From positions 1-5,664 of the forward strand of contig CADBNY010000023.1 in the NCBI GenBank assembly GCA_902796215.1: a stretch of 5,664 nt of DNA, written 5' to 3'. The notes under the pieces were generated by a model that worked only from the letters and a program-made list of their open reading frames with translations, had not been told where the DNA came from and did not search any database. This DNA is from an uncultured Erysipelotrichaceae bacterium. Its GTDB lineage: Bacteria > Bacillota_I > Bacilli_A > RF39 > UBA660. How positions within the stretch are numbered: position 1 is the stretch's first letter; every line of letters starts with the position of its first letter. The position numbers were made by a program, and so were the translations under genes. Positions 1 to 5,036 of this stretch are shown piece after piece.

Positions 1-389
1 CTTTTAAAATCTTTTATTGTAGGCTCAGCAATACGAGAAATATCACTATTATGAGCTAAATCAGCTAATTTTACTTTAGTTGCAAGAGAACTAGTAGAAA
101 CCTTTTTTATATATTCATCATAAGTATCACTTGGACTATGAGTTAATAACAACAAAGCTTCCATTTCTTTATCATTTAAAGGCACCATTTCTTTTAATTG
201 ATGAATACTACATTCGGTATCTTCTAATACATCATGCAAAAGAGCAACTTTTGTAGAAGATTCATCATCCATTCTTTTAGCAACTTCTAAAGGATGAAAA
301 TAATAAGGTTTCCCTGCCTTATCAGCCTGCCCTCTATGTGCTTTGTACATCACCAAAAAAGCCTTAATTGTATTTGATGTTAAAACCAT
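1..389 (-). CDS. HD-domain (p)ppGpp hydrolase-like protein (MESH1/SpoT-HD type), 3' end outside window
   Basis: The gene starts with ATG at 389-387 behind a strong GAGGGG ribosome binding site (397-402, 7-nt spacer). It reads open for 129 codons to the window edge, so the C-terminus is missing. The translation has the HD-hydrolase pattern of SpoT/MESH1 enzymes, which remove the 3'-pyrophosphate of ppGpp: AHRGQ (residues 17-21), PYYFHP with His32, HDVLED with His52-Asp53 and Glu56-Asp57, and KLADLAHN with Asp110 and Asn114. His32, His52, Asp53 and Asp110 are the expected metal ligands, and the HDxxED and DxxxN spacings match the family. No synthetase domain is visible; small stand-alone homologues are usually about 150-200 residues. 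One oddity is that the usual Arg/Lys-rich RRKD/RKSG motif after GQ reads ADKAG, so ppGpp may not be the substrate. It is the last visible gene after the DUF5305-like and 45-aa membrane genes, probably co-transcribed. The HD-hydrolase fold is well supported; the exact substrate is inference. Confidence 0.85.
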   Translation of the reverse strand, partial: MVLTSNTIKAFLVMYKAHRGQADKAGKPYYFHPLEVAKRMDDESSTKVALLHDVLEDTECSIHQLKEMVPLNDKEMEALLLLTHSPSDTYDEYIKKVSTSSLATKVKLADLAHNSDISRIAEPTIKDFK

Positions 390-415
390 ATCATTACCCC
401 TCTTATGAATCAATA

Positions 416-553
416 TCAATCATTAAAACTGCTTATATCAGTATAAATCGTTTTATCAACATTATTAGAAAGAATCAAATAACCAAAAACAAAACTAACA
501 ACAAGTAACAAAATAACAATAAATGTAACATTTCTAGAATTTGAATTTACCAT
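416..553 (-). CDS. Small single-pass membrane protein, 45 aa, function unknown
   Basis: This short open frame runs from ATG (553-551) to TGA (418-416). An AGAGG-type ribosome binding site lies at 562-566, about 8-9 nt before the start and just after the stop of the DUF5305-like gene. The gap to that gene is 17 nt, and the gap to the next (HD hydrolase) start is 26 nt. The protein has a short polar N-terminus with one Arg (residues 1-8), one hydrophobic helix of about 20 residues (about 9-28, rich in Val/Ile/Leu/Phe), and a polar mildly acidic tail (29-45). The topology is probably N-in/C-out by the positive-inside rule, but with only one basic residue this is weak. I do not recognise the family. 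Its position, ribosome binding site and hydrophobicity make it a credible gene and not a chance ORF. It may be an accessory subunit of the neighbouring membrane protein, but nothing in the sequence shows this. Confidence 0.65.
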   Translation of the reverse strand: MVNSNSRNVTFIVILLLVVSFVFGYLILSNNVDKTIYTDISSFND

Positions 554-570
554 ACACAAAAACCTCTTTT

Positions 571-1608
571 CTACAAATTAGATTCTTTTAACACATATCG
601 GAAAATTTTATTATCATCCTCAACAATAAATTCACTTTTAACATCATTAATTTTGGAGTAAATGATTGGCTTTTGCAAAACCTTTTTCGCATCAACCAAC
701 TCATCAAAACAATCAACATCAACAATTTTCTTATCTTTTGGATATTCATATCCATCTTTTGAATTTACAATACAATTATCATATTCCTTAAGAATTTGGG
801 ATAAACGTTTCTGATATTTATTTTTATTTGTAGTAACTTTCAAAACCAAACGAGTAATACGATATAAAAAATATAAAGAAAAAATAATAAGAACAGAAGA
901 AACTATAGTATAAAAAACAGTGCTGGGATTCCATTCATTATGATTTAAAGTAACTTTTTTATTCATATTAGAAAGAGTATTCTTTGAAACTCCATAAGTC
1001 ATTGTCCCCAAAGGAATAGTAATAGAAGCAATATTTCTTGTTTCATTTTCCTCTTCTAAATATAAAATAAGTTCATACTCTGAAGAAGCATTCAATTGAT
1101 ACTTATTTTTATATTCTTGGACTAATTTATTATATCTTGCATAATCAAAAACAAAAGACTGATCAATCGCTATCGTATCAGAATCATCTGATATATCAAC
1201 AGAATTCAGCAATTTTTCCTCGTTTTTATAATATATTTTATTAGGATCATTAGCATCATAAATTTTAGCAATCCCAGAAAGATGATAACCCAACTGATAT
1301 GATATTTTAGTAGAAACTTTAACATTATAAAGAAAAGAAATATATAAATTGTGAGTCAAATCAGAAATGTATTCCATATTCTCATTTAAACAAGACTCTT
1401 CATAATGATCATTTTGCTTTAAGCAAACTTCATAATGTATATCGCTACTTTCAGAATATGTAACAACATCTCCTTTTGTAAACGAAATGGCTTTTAATAT
1501 AAAAAAGCATCCACAGGAAAATAAAGCAAGCATAAATATAAGCATAAGGAGAACACGAACTTCAAAACTAAAATAAATCTTACTTCCTATCCTTCCATTT
1601 TGATTCAT
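571..1608 (-). CDS. DUF5305-like two-TM membrane protein with beta-rich ectodomain, 345 aa
   Basis: The protein has a short cytoplasmic N-terminus, TM1 at about residues 17-40, an extracytoplasmic domain of about 190 residues (about 41-229), TM2 at about 230-253, and a cytoplasmic tail (254-345). The ectodomain alternates hydrophobic and polar residues (for example YHLSGIAKIY and YELILYLEEE), as in beta-sandwich domains. It carries two cysteines, Cys62 and Cys73, that could pair. The tail has FDELVDA (about 301-307) then QKPIIY (about 312-317). This architecture resembles DUF5305 proteins of Firmicutes and archaea; that assignment is from memory of the family, whose function is unknown. ATG 1608-1606 is chosen because GGAGG (1616-1620) sits 7 nt upstream. 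An in-frame ATG at 1632 lies only about 12 nt after the -10 box and has no ribosome binding site. TAG stop at 573-571. It heads a transcription unit with the 45-aa membrane protein and the HD hydrolase. DUF5305 genes can sit near signal peptidase genes, but none is visible here. Confidence 0.72.
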   Translation of the reverse strand: MNQNGRIGSKIYFSFEVRVLLMLIFMLALFSCGCFFILKAISFTKGDVVTYSESSDIHYEVCLKQNDHYEESCLNENMEYISDLTHNLYISFLYNVKVSTKISYQLGYHLSGIAKIYDANDPNKIYYKNEEKLLNSVDISDDSDTIAIDQSFVFDYARYNKLVQEYKNKYQLNASSEYELILYLEEENETRNIASITIPLGTMTYGVSKNTLSNMNKKVTLNHNEWNPSTVFYTIVSSVLIIFSLYFLYRITRLVLKVTTNKNKYQKRLSQILKEYDNCIVNSKDGYEYPKDKKIVDVDCFDELVDAKKVLQKPIIYSKINDVKSEFIVEDDNKIFRYVLKESNL

Positions 1609-1643
1609 ATAAATTCCTCCAAAGACTATCATATTATAAATAC

Positions 1644-1672
1644 ATTATAGCAAAAAAAAAACGAAAGATAAA
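1644..1672 (-). promoter_or_regulatory. Extended -10 sigma-A-type promoter for the DUF5305 operon
   Basis: Read on the minus strand, TGCTATAAT (1652-1644) is a perfect extended -10 (TGn plus TATAAT). The -35 candidate 17 nt upstream (1672-1667, TTTATC) is poor, as is usual when the -10 is extended. The expected start of transcription is near 1637. This gives a leader of roughly 30 nt to the ATG at 1608 and argues against the ATG at 1632. The spacer of this promoter is the T10 tract of the preceding terminator. Confidence 0.7.
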
Positions 1673-1692
1673 TAAAATAATTTATTTATCTT
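1652..1692 (-). terminator. Rho-independent terminator of the ygjP-rlmP-rimM-trmD operon
   Basis: The arms at 1665-1676 and 1681-1692 form a perfect 12-bp stem with a 4-nt loop (1677-1680). On the minus strand the stem is followed by TCG and then ten T residues (1661-1652). The stem is almost all A/U, which makes it weak, but the T10 tract is strong. The stem contains the TAA stop (1688-1686) of the upstream 150-aa gene. Because the stem is palindromic it could form on either strand, but only the minus strand has the T tract. Confidence 0.75.
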
Positions 1693-2138
1693 CCCCTAGA
1701 AGATTGCCTCTCTTGATAATAACTATTTTGAATTTCCATAAGCTGTATAGCAGCTTGCTTTTGTATTAAAGTTAATTGCTTAGACATCTTAGCTAACTCT
1801 TGTTTTTTTAAAAAAGCTCGATATTTATTTTTTACTTGTAAACGGAACCTTTCAATTTTATCTAAAATTTGACGATAACTATCCCCTGAATCATCATCAG
1901 AATCAACTAACATTTTAAGTAATTGATTAACTAAGCGATTATATTTTTTTAAAACTAAAGAACTAACAATTGAATGAGCTATTTTTTTATCAATCACTTG
2001 AATATTACAAATATCAGCATCACATATTTTAAAATTTTTAGTTCTAGAAGGTAGTAAAAAACCTTTAACATTCAAAATTTCTGCTCTATTCATAATTTTT
2101 TTTCTTTTGACAGAATATTTTTTATTAACTACATACAT
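1686..2138 (-). CDS. Conserved-looking helical protein of unknown function, 150 aa, follows trmD
   Basis: ATG at 2138-2136 follows the trmD stop by 8 nt. An AGGG ribosome binding site overlaps that stop (about 2145-2149). A second in-frame ATG at residue 16 lacks a ribosome binding site, so the first is preferred. I do not recognise a named family. The N-terminus is very basic (K/R-rich, residues 6-18), and residues 19-55 are mixed with two Cys (39, 44). Residues 56-78 look helical, and an acidic Asp/Ser linker (79-87, DSDDDSGDS) follows. A long charged helix rich in Lys, Gln and Leu then runs over about 88-140 and could form a coiled coil. The C-terminus is Arg-rich (SSRGR). There is no signal peptide or TM, so it is probably cytosolic. 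The basic ends could fit nucleic-acid or ribosome contact, which is inference only. It occupies the place after trmD where many Bacillota carry rplS, but it does not resemble ribosomal protein L19. It is the last gene of the operon; the terminator overlaps its stop. Confidence 0.75.
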   Translation of the reverse strand: MYVVNKKYSVKRKKIMNRAEILNVKGFLLPSRTKNFKICDADICNIQVIDKKIAHSIVSSLVLKKYNRLVNQLLKMLVDSDDDSGDSYRQILDKIERFRLQVKNKYRAFLKKQELAKMSKQLTLIQKQAAIQLMEIQNSYYQERQSSRGR

Positions 2139-2146
2139 AAAAATCC

Positions 2147-2815
2147 CTACTTTTCTAATAAATCCGGTCTATTCTCCCTTGTTATTCTTAAACTCTCTTG
2201 ATGCCGATATTCATCAATTTTTTTATGATCACCTGAAATTAAAACTTCTGGAACTTCCATTCCTTCATAGACTCGCGGTTTCGTATAACTAGGATAATCA
2301 AGTAAAAAATTATCATTAAAAGAATCTTCTATATGACTTTGCTCATTAATAACACCAGGTATCAATCTCGTAATAGAATCCACTAAAACCATCGCTGGAA
2401 TCTCTCCTCCAGTTAAGATATAATCACCTACACTAATAAACATATCACAAATACTTTTGATTCTCTCATCAAAACCTTCATAATGCCCACACAATAAGAT
2501 TAAATGTTTCTCTTTTGATAAATCATAAGCCATTTTTTGCTTATAAGGAATACCGGAAGGAGTAAGCATAATAACTTTACAATCATCATCTTGAAGAGAT
2601 CGAATACAATCAAAAATAGGCTGACAAGAAAGGACCATACCAGCCCCTCCACCATAAGGAGTATCATCAACCTTGTTATGTGAATCAATAGTATAATCTC
2701 TAAAATTAACTAAATTAATTTCGACCTTTTTATCATCAATCGCTCTTTTAATAATGGATTCTTGAAATACTCCATCAAACATTTGGGGAAATAATGTTAA
2801 AATATCAATTTTCAT
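2147..2815 (-). CDS. trmD: tRNA (guanine-N1)-methyltransferase TrmD
   Basis: TrmD uses S-adenosylmethionine to make m1G at position 37, next to the anticodon, in tRNAs read by CNN/GG-type codons. This prevents +1 frameshifting, and the enzyme is a cytosolic homodimer with a SPOUT knot. Signature blocks are all present: the N-terminal MKIDILTLFPQMF, DDTPYGGGAGMVL (50-62), LLCGHYEGFDERI (107-119, part of the AdoMet-binding knot) and TGGEIPAMVLVDSITRLIPG (135-154). The C-terminal RNA-binding domain has YPSYTKP and ends RPDLLEK. At 222 residues it is a little shorter than B. subtilis TrmD (about 243) but complete. The ATG at 2815-2813 has an ideal AGGAGG, 5 nt upstream, that overlaps the rimM stop codon (TAGGAGG). 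This implies co-transcription and probable coupling with rimM, the classic rimM-trmD pair. Here rpsP and rplS do not flank the pair as they often do. Confidence 0.98.
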   Translation of the reverse strand: MKIDILTLFPQMFDGVFQESIIKRAIDDKKVEINLVNFRDYTIDSHNKVDDTPYGGGAGMVLSCQPIFDCIRSLQDDDCKVIMLTPSGIPYKQKMAYDLSKEKHLILLCGHYEGFDERIKSICDMFISVGDYILTGGEIPAMVLVDSITRLIPGVINEQSHIEDSFNDNFLLDYPSYTKPRVYEGMEVPEVLISGDHKKIDEYRHQESLRITRENRPDLLEK

Positions 2816-2824
2816 AAGAACCTC

Positions 2825-3310
2825 CTACATCATACCATCAATAAGTTCTATAACAAGTTTTTTTTCTTTTTTATTTATCTCTTTAATCATGGGAGAAAAC
2901 ATTGGAACTAAAACTTCTTTATCAAATATTATTCGAAGAATTTTATTATCTTTGCTTGCCATAAAAATTTCTTCTATTTTTCCTTTTCTCCCATCAAGAG
3001 AATAAACATCATAGGTAATTAAATCCTCATCCAATATTTCATTATCTTCCAAATATAAATCACTTTTTGAAAAATAAACATCTTTTTTTAATAAAAATAA
3101 TACCTCATTAATATTAGAATAATCATTAAAAGTTACCATATCAAAATTCTTATGAACACGATAACTTTTTATAGTATATTCTTTTGAATCAATAATCAAT
3201 TTATTTCCAATAACAAATACCTTTTCTTTAAAAGGAAAATCACTTAATATGCGTAACTCACCTTTTATACCATGTGTCGCAACAATCTTTCCAATATACA
3301 CTTTATCCAT
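2825..3310 (-). CDS. rimM: 16S rRNA/30S maturation factor RimM
   Basis: RimM binds ribosomal protein S19 and helps the 30S head mature. The 161 residues (B. subtilis about 174) begin MDKVYIGKIVATHGIKGELR, where G-x-I-x-x-x-HGIKGELR is the N-terminal RimM signature (about residues 7-20). The PRC-barrel C-terminal half contains YDVYSLDGRKGKIEEIF (100-116) and VLVPMFSPMIKEI (133-145), equivalent to the family's LVPF-V-x-VD block. It ends with IDGMM, matching the usual P-EGLL ending. The start at 3310 is chosen because GGAGAG lies just upstream within the last codons of the preceding gene, and because the protein then begins exactly where the family does. A TTG at 3349 in the same frame would add 13 unrelated residues and overlap the upstream gene by 38 nt. 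The stop of the upstream gene is 1 nt before this ATG, so translation is probably coupled. TAG stop at 2827-2825. Confidence 0.96.
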   Translation of the reverse strand: MDKVYIGKIVATHGIKGELRILSDFPFKEKVFVIGNKLIIDSKEYTIKSYRVHKNFDMVTFNDYSNINEVLFLLKKDVYFSKSDLYLEDNEILDEDLITYDVYSLDGRKGKIEEIFMASKDNKILRIIFDKEVLVPMFSPMIKEINKKEKKLVIELIDGMM

Positions 3311-3311
3311 A

Positions 3312-4046
3312 TTATCTCTCCAATTCATATAATAAAATACTACAAGCAACTCCTACATTTAAACTTTCAACCTTATCTGAAATTGGTATATATAAATTCT
3401 TATCACATAAATCACTAATACTTGGACGAATTCCATTACCCTCATTTCCCATAACCAAACAAAATTTATTTAAAGAAGAATGATCAATTTTTCTAGCATC
3501 CACACCATTAACAACATTAGTTCCCAAAATAGTATATTCATTTTCTTTTAGGAAAGTTAAAGCATCAAAAGAATTTACTGACAAAATAGGAATATGAAAA
3601 TGCATACCTTGTGTTGAGCGAAGCACCTTTGGATTATATAAATCAACAGTATTTTCTGAAAGTAATATCATATCAACTCCAAAAGCCACACTACTTCTAA
3701 TAATTGTACCCAAATTCCCTGGATCTTGAATCTCATCAAGCAAGAGAAGCTTATTTCCAAAAATAGAAGAAAACTCTTGCTTTTTACATACAGCAACTAC
3801 CTTAACAGTAGATTCCAATGAAGTAATCTTTTTCATAACATCACCAGTAACATAAGTACAAGAAAAACCACTTATTTCTTCTTCTCCCTCAAGTAAAATA
3901 ATTTCTAAAACAACTGAAGCCTTAATAGCCTCTTCTAATAAATGATATCCCTCTACTAAATACGAGCTAGTCAAATCACGATATTTTTTTTGCTGTAATT
4001 TTACCCAATTTTTTACTCTTTGATTTTCTAAACTACTAATTAACAT
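3312..4046 (-). CDS. rlmP: TrmH/SpoU-family rRNA 2'-O-ribose methyltransferase, YsgA/RlmP-like
   Basis: This is a SPOUT (trefoil-knot) enzyme that methylates a ribose 2'-OH using AdoMet. The N-terminal substrate-binding domain (about 1-90) has NQRVKNWVKLQQKKYRD and YLVEGYHLLEEA, typical of the RlmB/YsgA group. The catalytic domain has motif 1 DEIQDPGNLGTIIRSSVAFG (104-123; Asn111 and Arg117 expected to be catalytic), motif 2 VMGNEGNG (198-205) and motif 3 IPISDKVESLNVGVA (220-234). Its 244 residues match the family. Two facts favour B. subtilis YsgA (RlmP, 2'-O-methyl-G2553 in the 23S A-loop) over RlmB: domain similarity as recalled, and adjacency to sspI, as ysgA is in Bacillus. The exact target nucleotide is inference. 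ATG at 4046-4044 overlaps the ygjP-like stop by 1 nt (TAATG), with GAAGG at 4054-4058 as ribosome binding site. TAA stop at 3314-3312, 1 nt before rimM. Confidence 0.9.
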   Translation of the reverse strand: MLISSLENQRVKNWVKLQQKKYRDLTSSYLVEGYHLLEEAIKASVVLEIILLEGEEEISGFSCTYVTGDVMKKITSLESTVKVVAVCKKQEFSSIFGNKLLLLDEIQDPGNLGTIIRSSVAFGVDMILLSENTVDLYNPKVLRSTQGMHFHIPILSVNSFDALTFLKENEYTILGTNVVNGVDARKIDHSSLNKFCLVMGNEGNGIRPSISDLCDKNLYIPISDKVESLNVGVACSILLYELER

Positions 4047-4684
4047 TAAAATACCTTCATTTCTTCTCTATACTTTTTATAGTCTGACATATTTTGTTCT
4101 ACTAATCTCCAAAAACTAGTAGAATGATCTCCATATATTAAATGACTCATCTCATGTATAATAACATAATCCAAATAAGAAATATCTCTTTTGATAAGTT
4201 CTAAGTTTAATGTAATAATATGTGTTTTTATATTACAAACTCCCCACCTACTAGTCATTTTCCGAATACGTAATTTAGGATATGGAATTTTTCGTGTAAA
4301 TCTCGAATAATTATAATCAAGTCTTTCTAAAAATAACTTTTTAGCCTGTTTTTTATACCAAGCATCAACATCAAAATCATGAGAAATATAAACTTTATTA
4401 TCAACAAAAGTAATACCCTTTTGATCGCAATATATAACAACATATTGTTTTCCTAAGTAAAAAAAACCCAAATTATTTTTAACTTTTTCTTCTTGAAAAT
4501 CAATCATTTTGCCAATTCTTGCATAATTATCTCTAATTAAATTTTCAATAAACCTAGTACTAGTAAAAAAACCAGTTGTAACAGTAATTTTTAAATCTTT
4601 CTTAACACGAATATAAGTATTTTTCTGTCCTCTCTTTTTTTCTATAACAACATCATATTCTCTATCATTATAAACAAGCTGCAT
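4046..4684 (-). CDS. YgjP-like zinc metallopeptidase-domain protein (SprT/DUF45 family), 212 aa
   Basis: Family members are small cytosolic proteins with a zincin-like fold. They are annotated as M48-like or SprT-type metallopeptidases, and for E. coli YgjP a UTP pyrophosphatase activity has been proposed. The N-terminal half (1-120) is beta-rich and basic (for example IRVKKDLKITVTTGF). The conserved core follows: PKLRIRKMTSRWGVC (136-150), THIITLNLELI (154-164), VIIHEMSH with the HExxH zinc motif at 177-181, then GDHSTSFW (185-192), where His187 is the probable third ligand. The C-terminus is the usual helix and the length is normal for the family. ATG at 4684-4682 has a GGTGG-type ribosome binding site (4689-4693) with a short 4-nt spacer. 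It is the first gene of the five-gene minus-strand operon, and its stop overlaps the next start by 1 nt. Why a metallopeptidase-like gene leads an RNA-modification operon is not explained by the sequence. Confidence 0.92.
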   Translation of the reverse strand: MQLVYNDREYDVVIEKKRGQKNTYIRVKKDLKITVTTGFFTSTRFIENLIRDNYARIGKMIDFQEEKVKNNLGFFYLGKQYVVIYCDQKGITFVDNKVYISHDFDVDAWYKKQAKKLFLERLDYNYSRFTRKIPYPKLRIRKMTSRWGVCNIKTHIITLNLELIKRDISYLDYVIIHEMSHLIYGDHSTSFWRLVEQNMSDYKKYREEMKVF

Positions 4685-4712
4685 AATACCACCAATTTTA
4701 TTTTACAACAAA

Positions 4713-4718
4713 AGTATA
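4713..4718 (-). promoter_or_regulatory. Candidate -10 box for the ygjP-rlmP-rimM-trmD operon
   Basis: On the minus strand TATACT (4718-4713) lies 29 nt upstream of the ygjP-like ATG, and the expected start of transcription is near 4706. No good -35 element is found 16-18 nt further upstream; the region is A/T-only apart from a TCAAAT/TCAAAA stretch. In such AT-rich DNA a six-base match is weak evidence. It is proposed because the operon needs a promoter in this 116-bp gap. Confidence 0.35.
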
Positions 4719-4752
4719 AAAAATAAAAGAATTTGATTTTTGAAAATAATAT

Positions 4753-4783
4753 TGAATAAAACTTTTTTTAAAAAATCATAATA
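4753..4783 (+). promoter_or_regulatory. Sigma-G (forespore) type promoter for sspI
   Basis: TGAATA (4753-4758) and CATAATA (4777-4783) are separated by 18 nt. The B. subtilis sigma-G pattern is about TGAATA, 17-18 nt, CATACTA, so this matches at all but one position. It fits the forespore expression known for SspI. Transcription would start about 6-7 nt after the -10, near 4789-4790. That leaves a very short leader (about 11 nt) with the AGGAGG ribosome binding site (4789-4794) almost at the 5' end. This tight spacing is the main reason for caution. Confidence 0.65.
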
Positions 4784-4800
4784 AAGTTAGGAGGAATATT

Positions 4801-5028
4801 ATGGACATGAGTATAAGAGAACACATTATCAATAATTTTCAAGGAGATGATTATAACACACTACGTAGAGCAATTGATGAAAGTGTAAAAGCACAAGAAG
4901 AAGTAACATTACCAGGTCTTGGTGTTTTCTTTGAACTAATTTGGGAAAATGCCTCACAAGAATTAAAAAATGAATTAATCGAAATTATAAGAAAAAGAGT
5001 ACAAAAAGGACTAGAGAAAAATCTCTAG
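4801..5028 (+). CDS. sspI: Small acid-soluble spore protein SspI
   Basis: SspI is a minor small acid-soluble protein of the dormant spore core, made in the forespore. It is distinct from the DNA-coating alpha/beta-type SASPs, and its molecular role is not well known. The 75-residue product (B. subtilis 71) has the family's signature in the right place: LPGLGVFFELIWENAS (37-52), followed by KNELIEII, close to LPGLGVLFEVIWQHAS of the Bacillus protein as recalled. The N-terminal SIREHIINNFQG (4-15) also fits the family's start. ATG at 4801 has a perfect AGGAGG (4789-4794) with a 6-nt spacer. An in-frame ATG at codon 3 is less well placed. The C-terminal tail is Lys/Arg-rich. It is the only plus-strand gene, transcribed away from the ygjP operon by a sigma-G-like promoter. 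Its TAG stop lies inside the terminator stem shared with the serpin. Its presence implies the organism sporulates or recently did. Confidence 0.95.
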   Translation: MDMSIREHIINNFQGDDYNTLRRAIDESVKAQEEVTLPGLGVFFELIWENASQELKNELIEIIRKRVQKGLEKNL

Positions 5029-5036
5029 TTCCTTTT
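5004..5036. terminator. Bidirectional terminator between convergent sspI and serpin genes
   Basis: The arms 5004-5017 and 5022-5036 pair over 14 bp, with a single bulged T at 5029 and a 4-A loop (5018-5021). The stem has G/C pairs in its middle and A/T pairs at its base. The plus strand continues ATTTTG, and the minus strand has five T residues at the base followed by GTAC, so it can serve both directions. The sspI stop (5026-5028) is inside the 3' arm, and two bases of the serpin stop (5035-5037) are at the stem base. Confidence 0.8.

Noticed and set aside
1489..1515. Lipoprotein signal (LFSC) in TM1 of the DUF5305-like protein
   Set aside because: Phe before Ser is atypical for a lipobox and the hydrophobic helix continues beyond the cysteine, as for a TM anchor.
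1609..1632. ATG at 1632 as the start of the DUF5305-like gene
   Set aside because: It lies about 12 nt after the -10 box with no ribosome binding site, while ATG 1608 has GGAGG 7 nt upstream.
2107..2292. Plus-strand 61-aa open frame
   Set aside because: It is antisense to trmD and the 150-aa gene, with no ribosome binding site and no family likeness.
2500..2688. Minus-strand 62-aa hydrophobic open frame
   Set aside because: It is an out-of-frame shadow of trmD.
3311..3349. TTG at 3349 or ATG at 3328 as the start of rimM
   Set aside because: The extra residues are the antisense-free overlap of the upstream methyltransferase gene and do not match RimM; ATG 3310 has GGAGAG and begins at the family's N-terminus.
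3274..3483. Plus-strand 69-aa open frame
   Set aside because: It is antisense to the rlmP-rimM junction and lacks a ribosome binding site.
4759..4776. A/T tract between sspI promoter elements as a transcription terminator (AAAACTTTTTTTAAAAAA)
   Set aside because: It has no G/C stem and sits inside the promoter spacer; it is simply AT-rich DNA.
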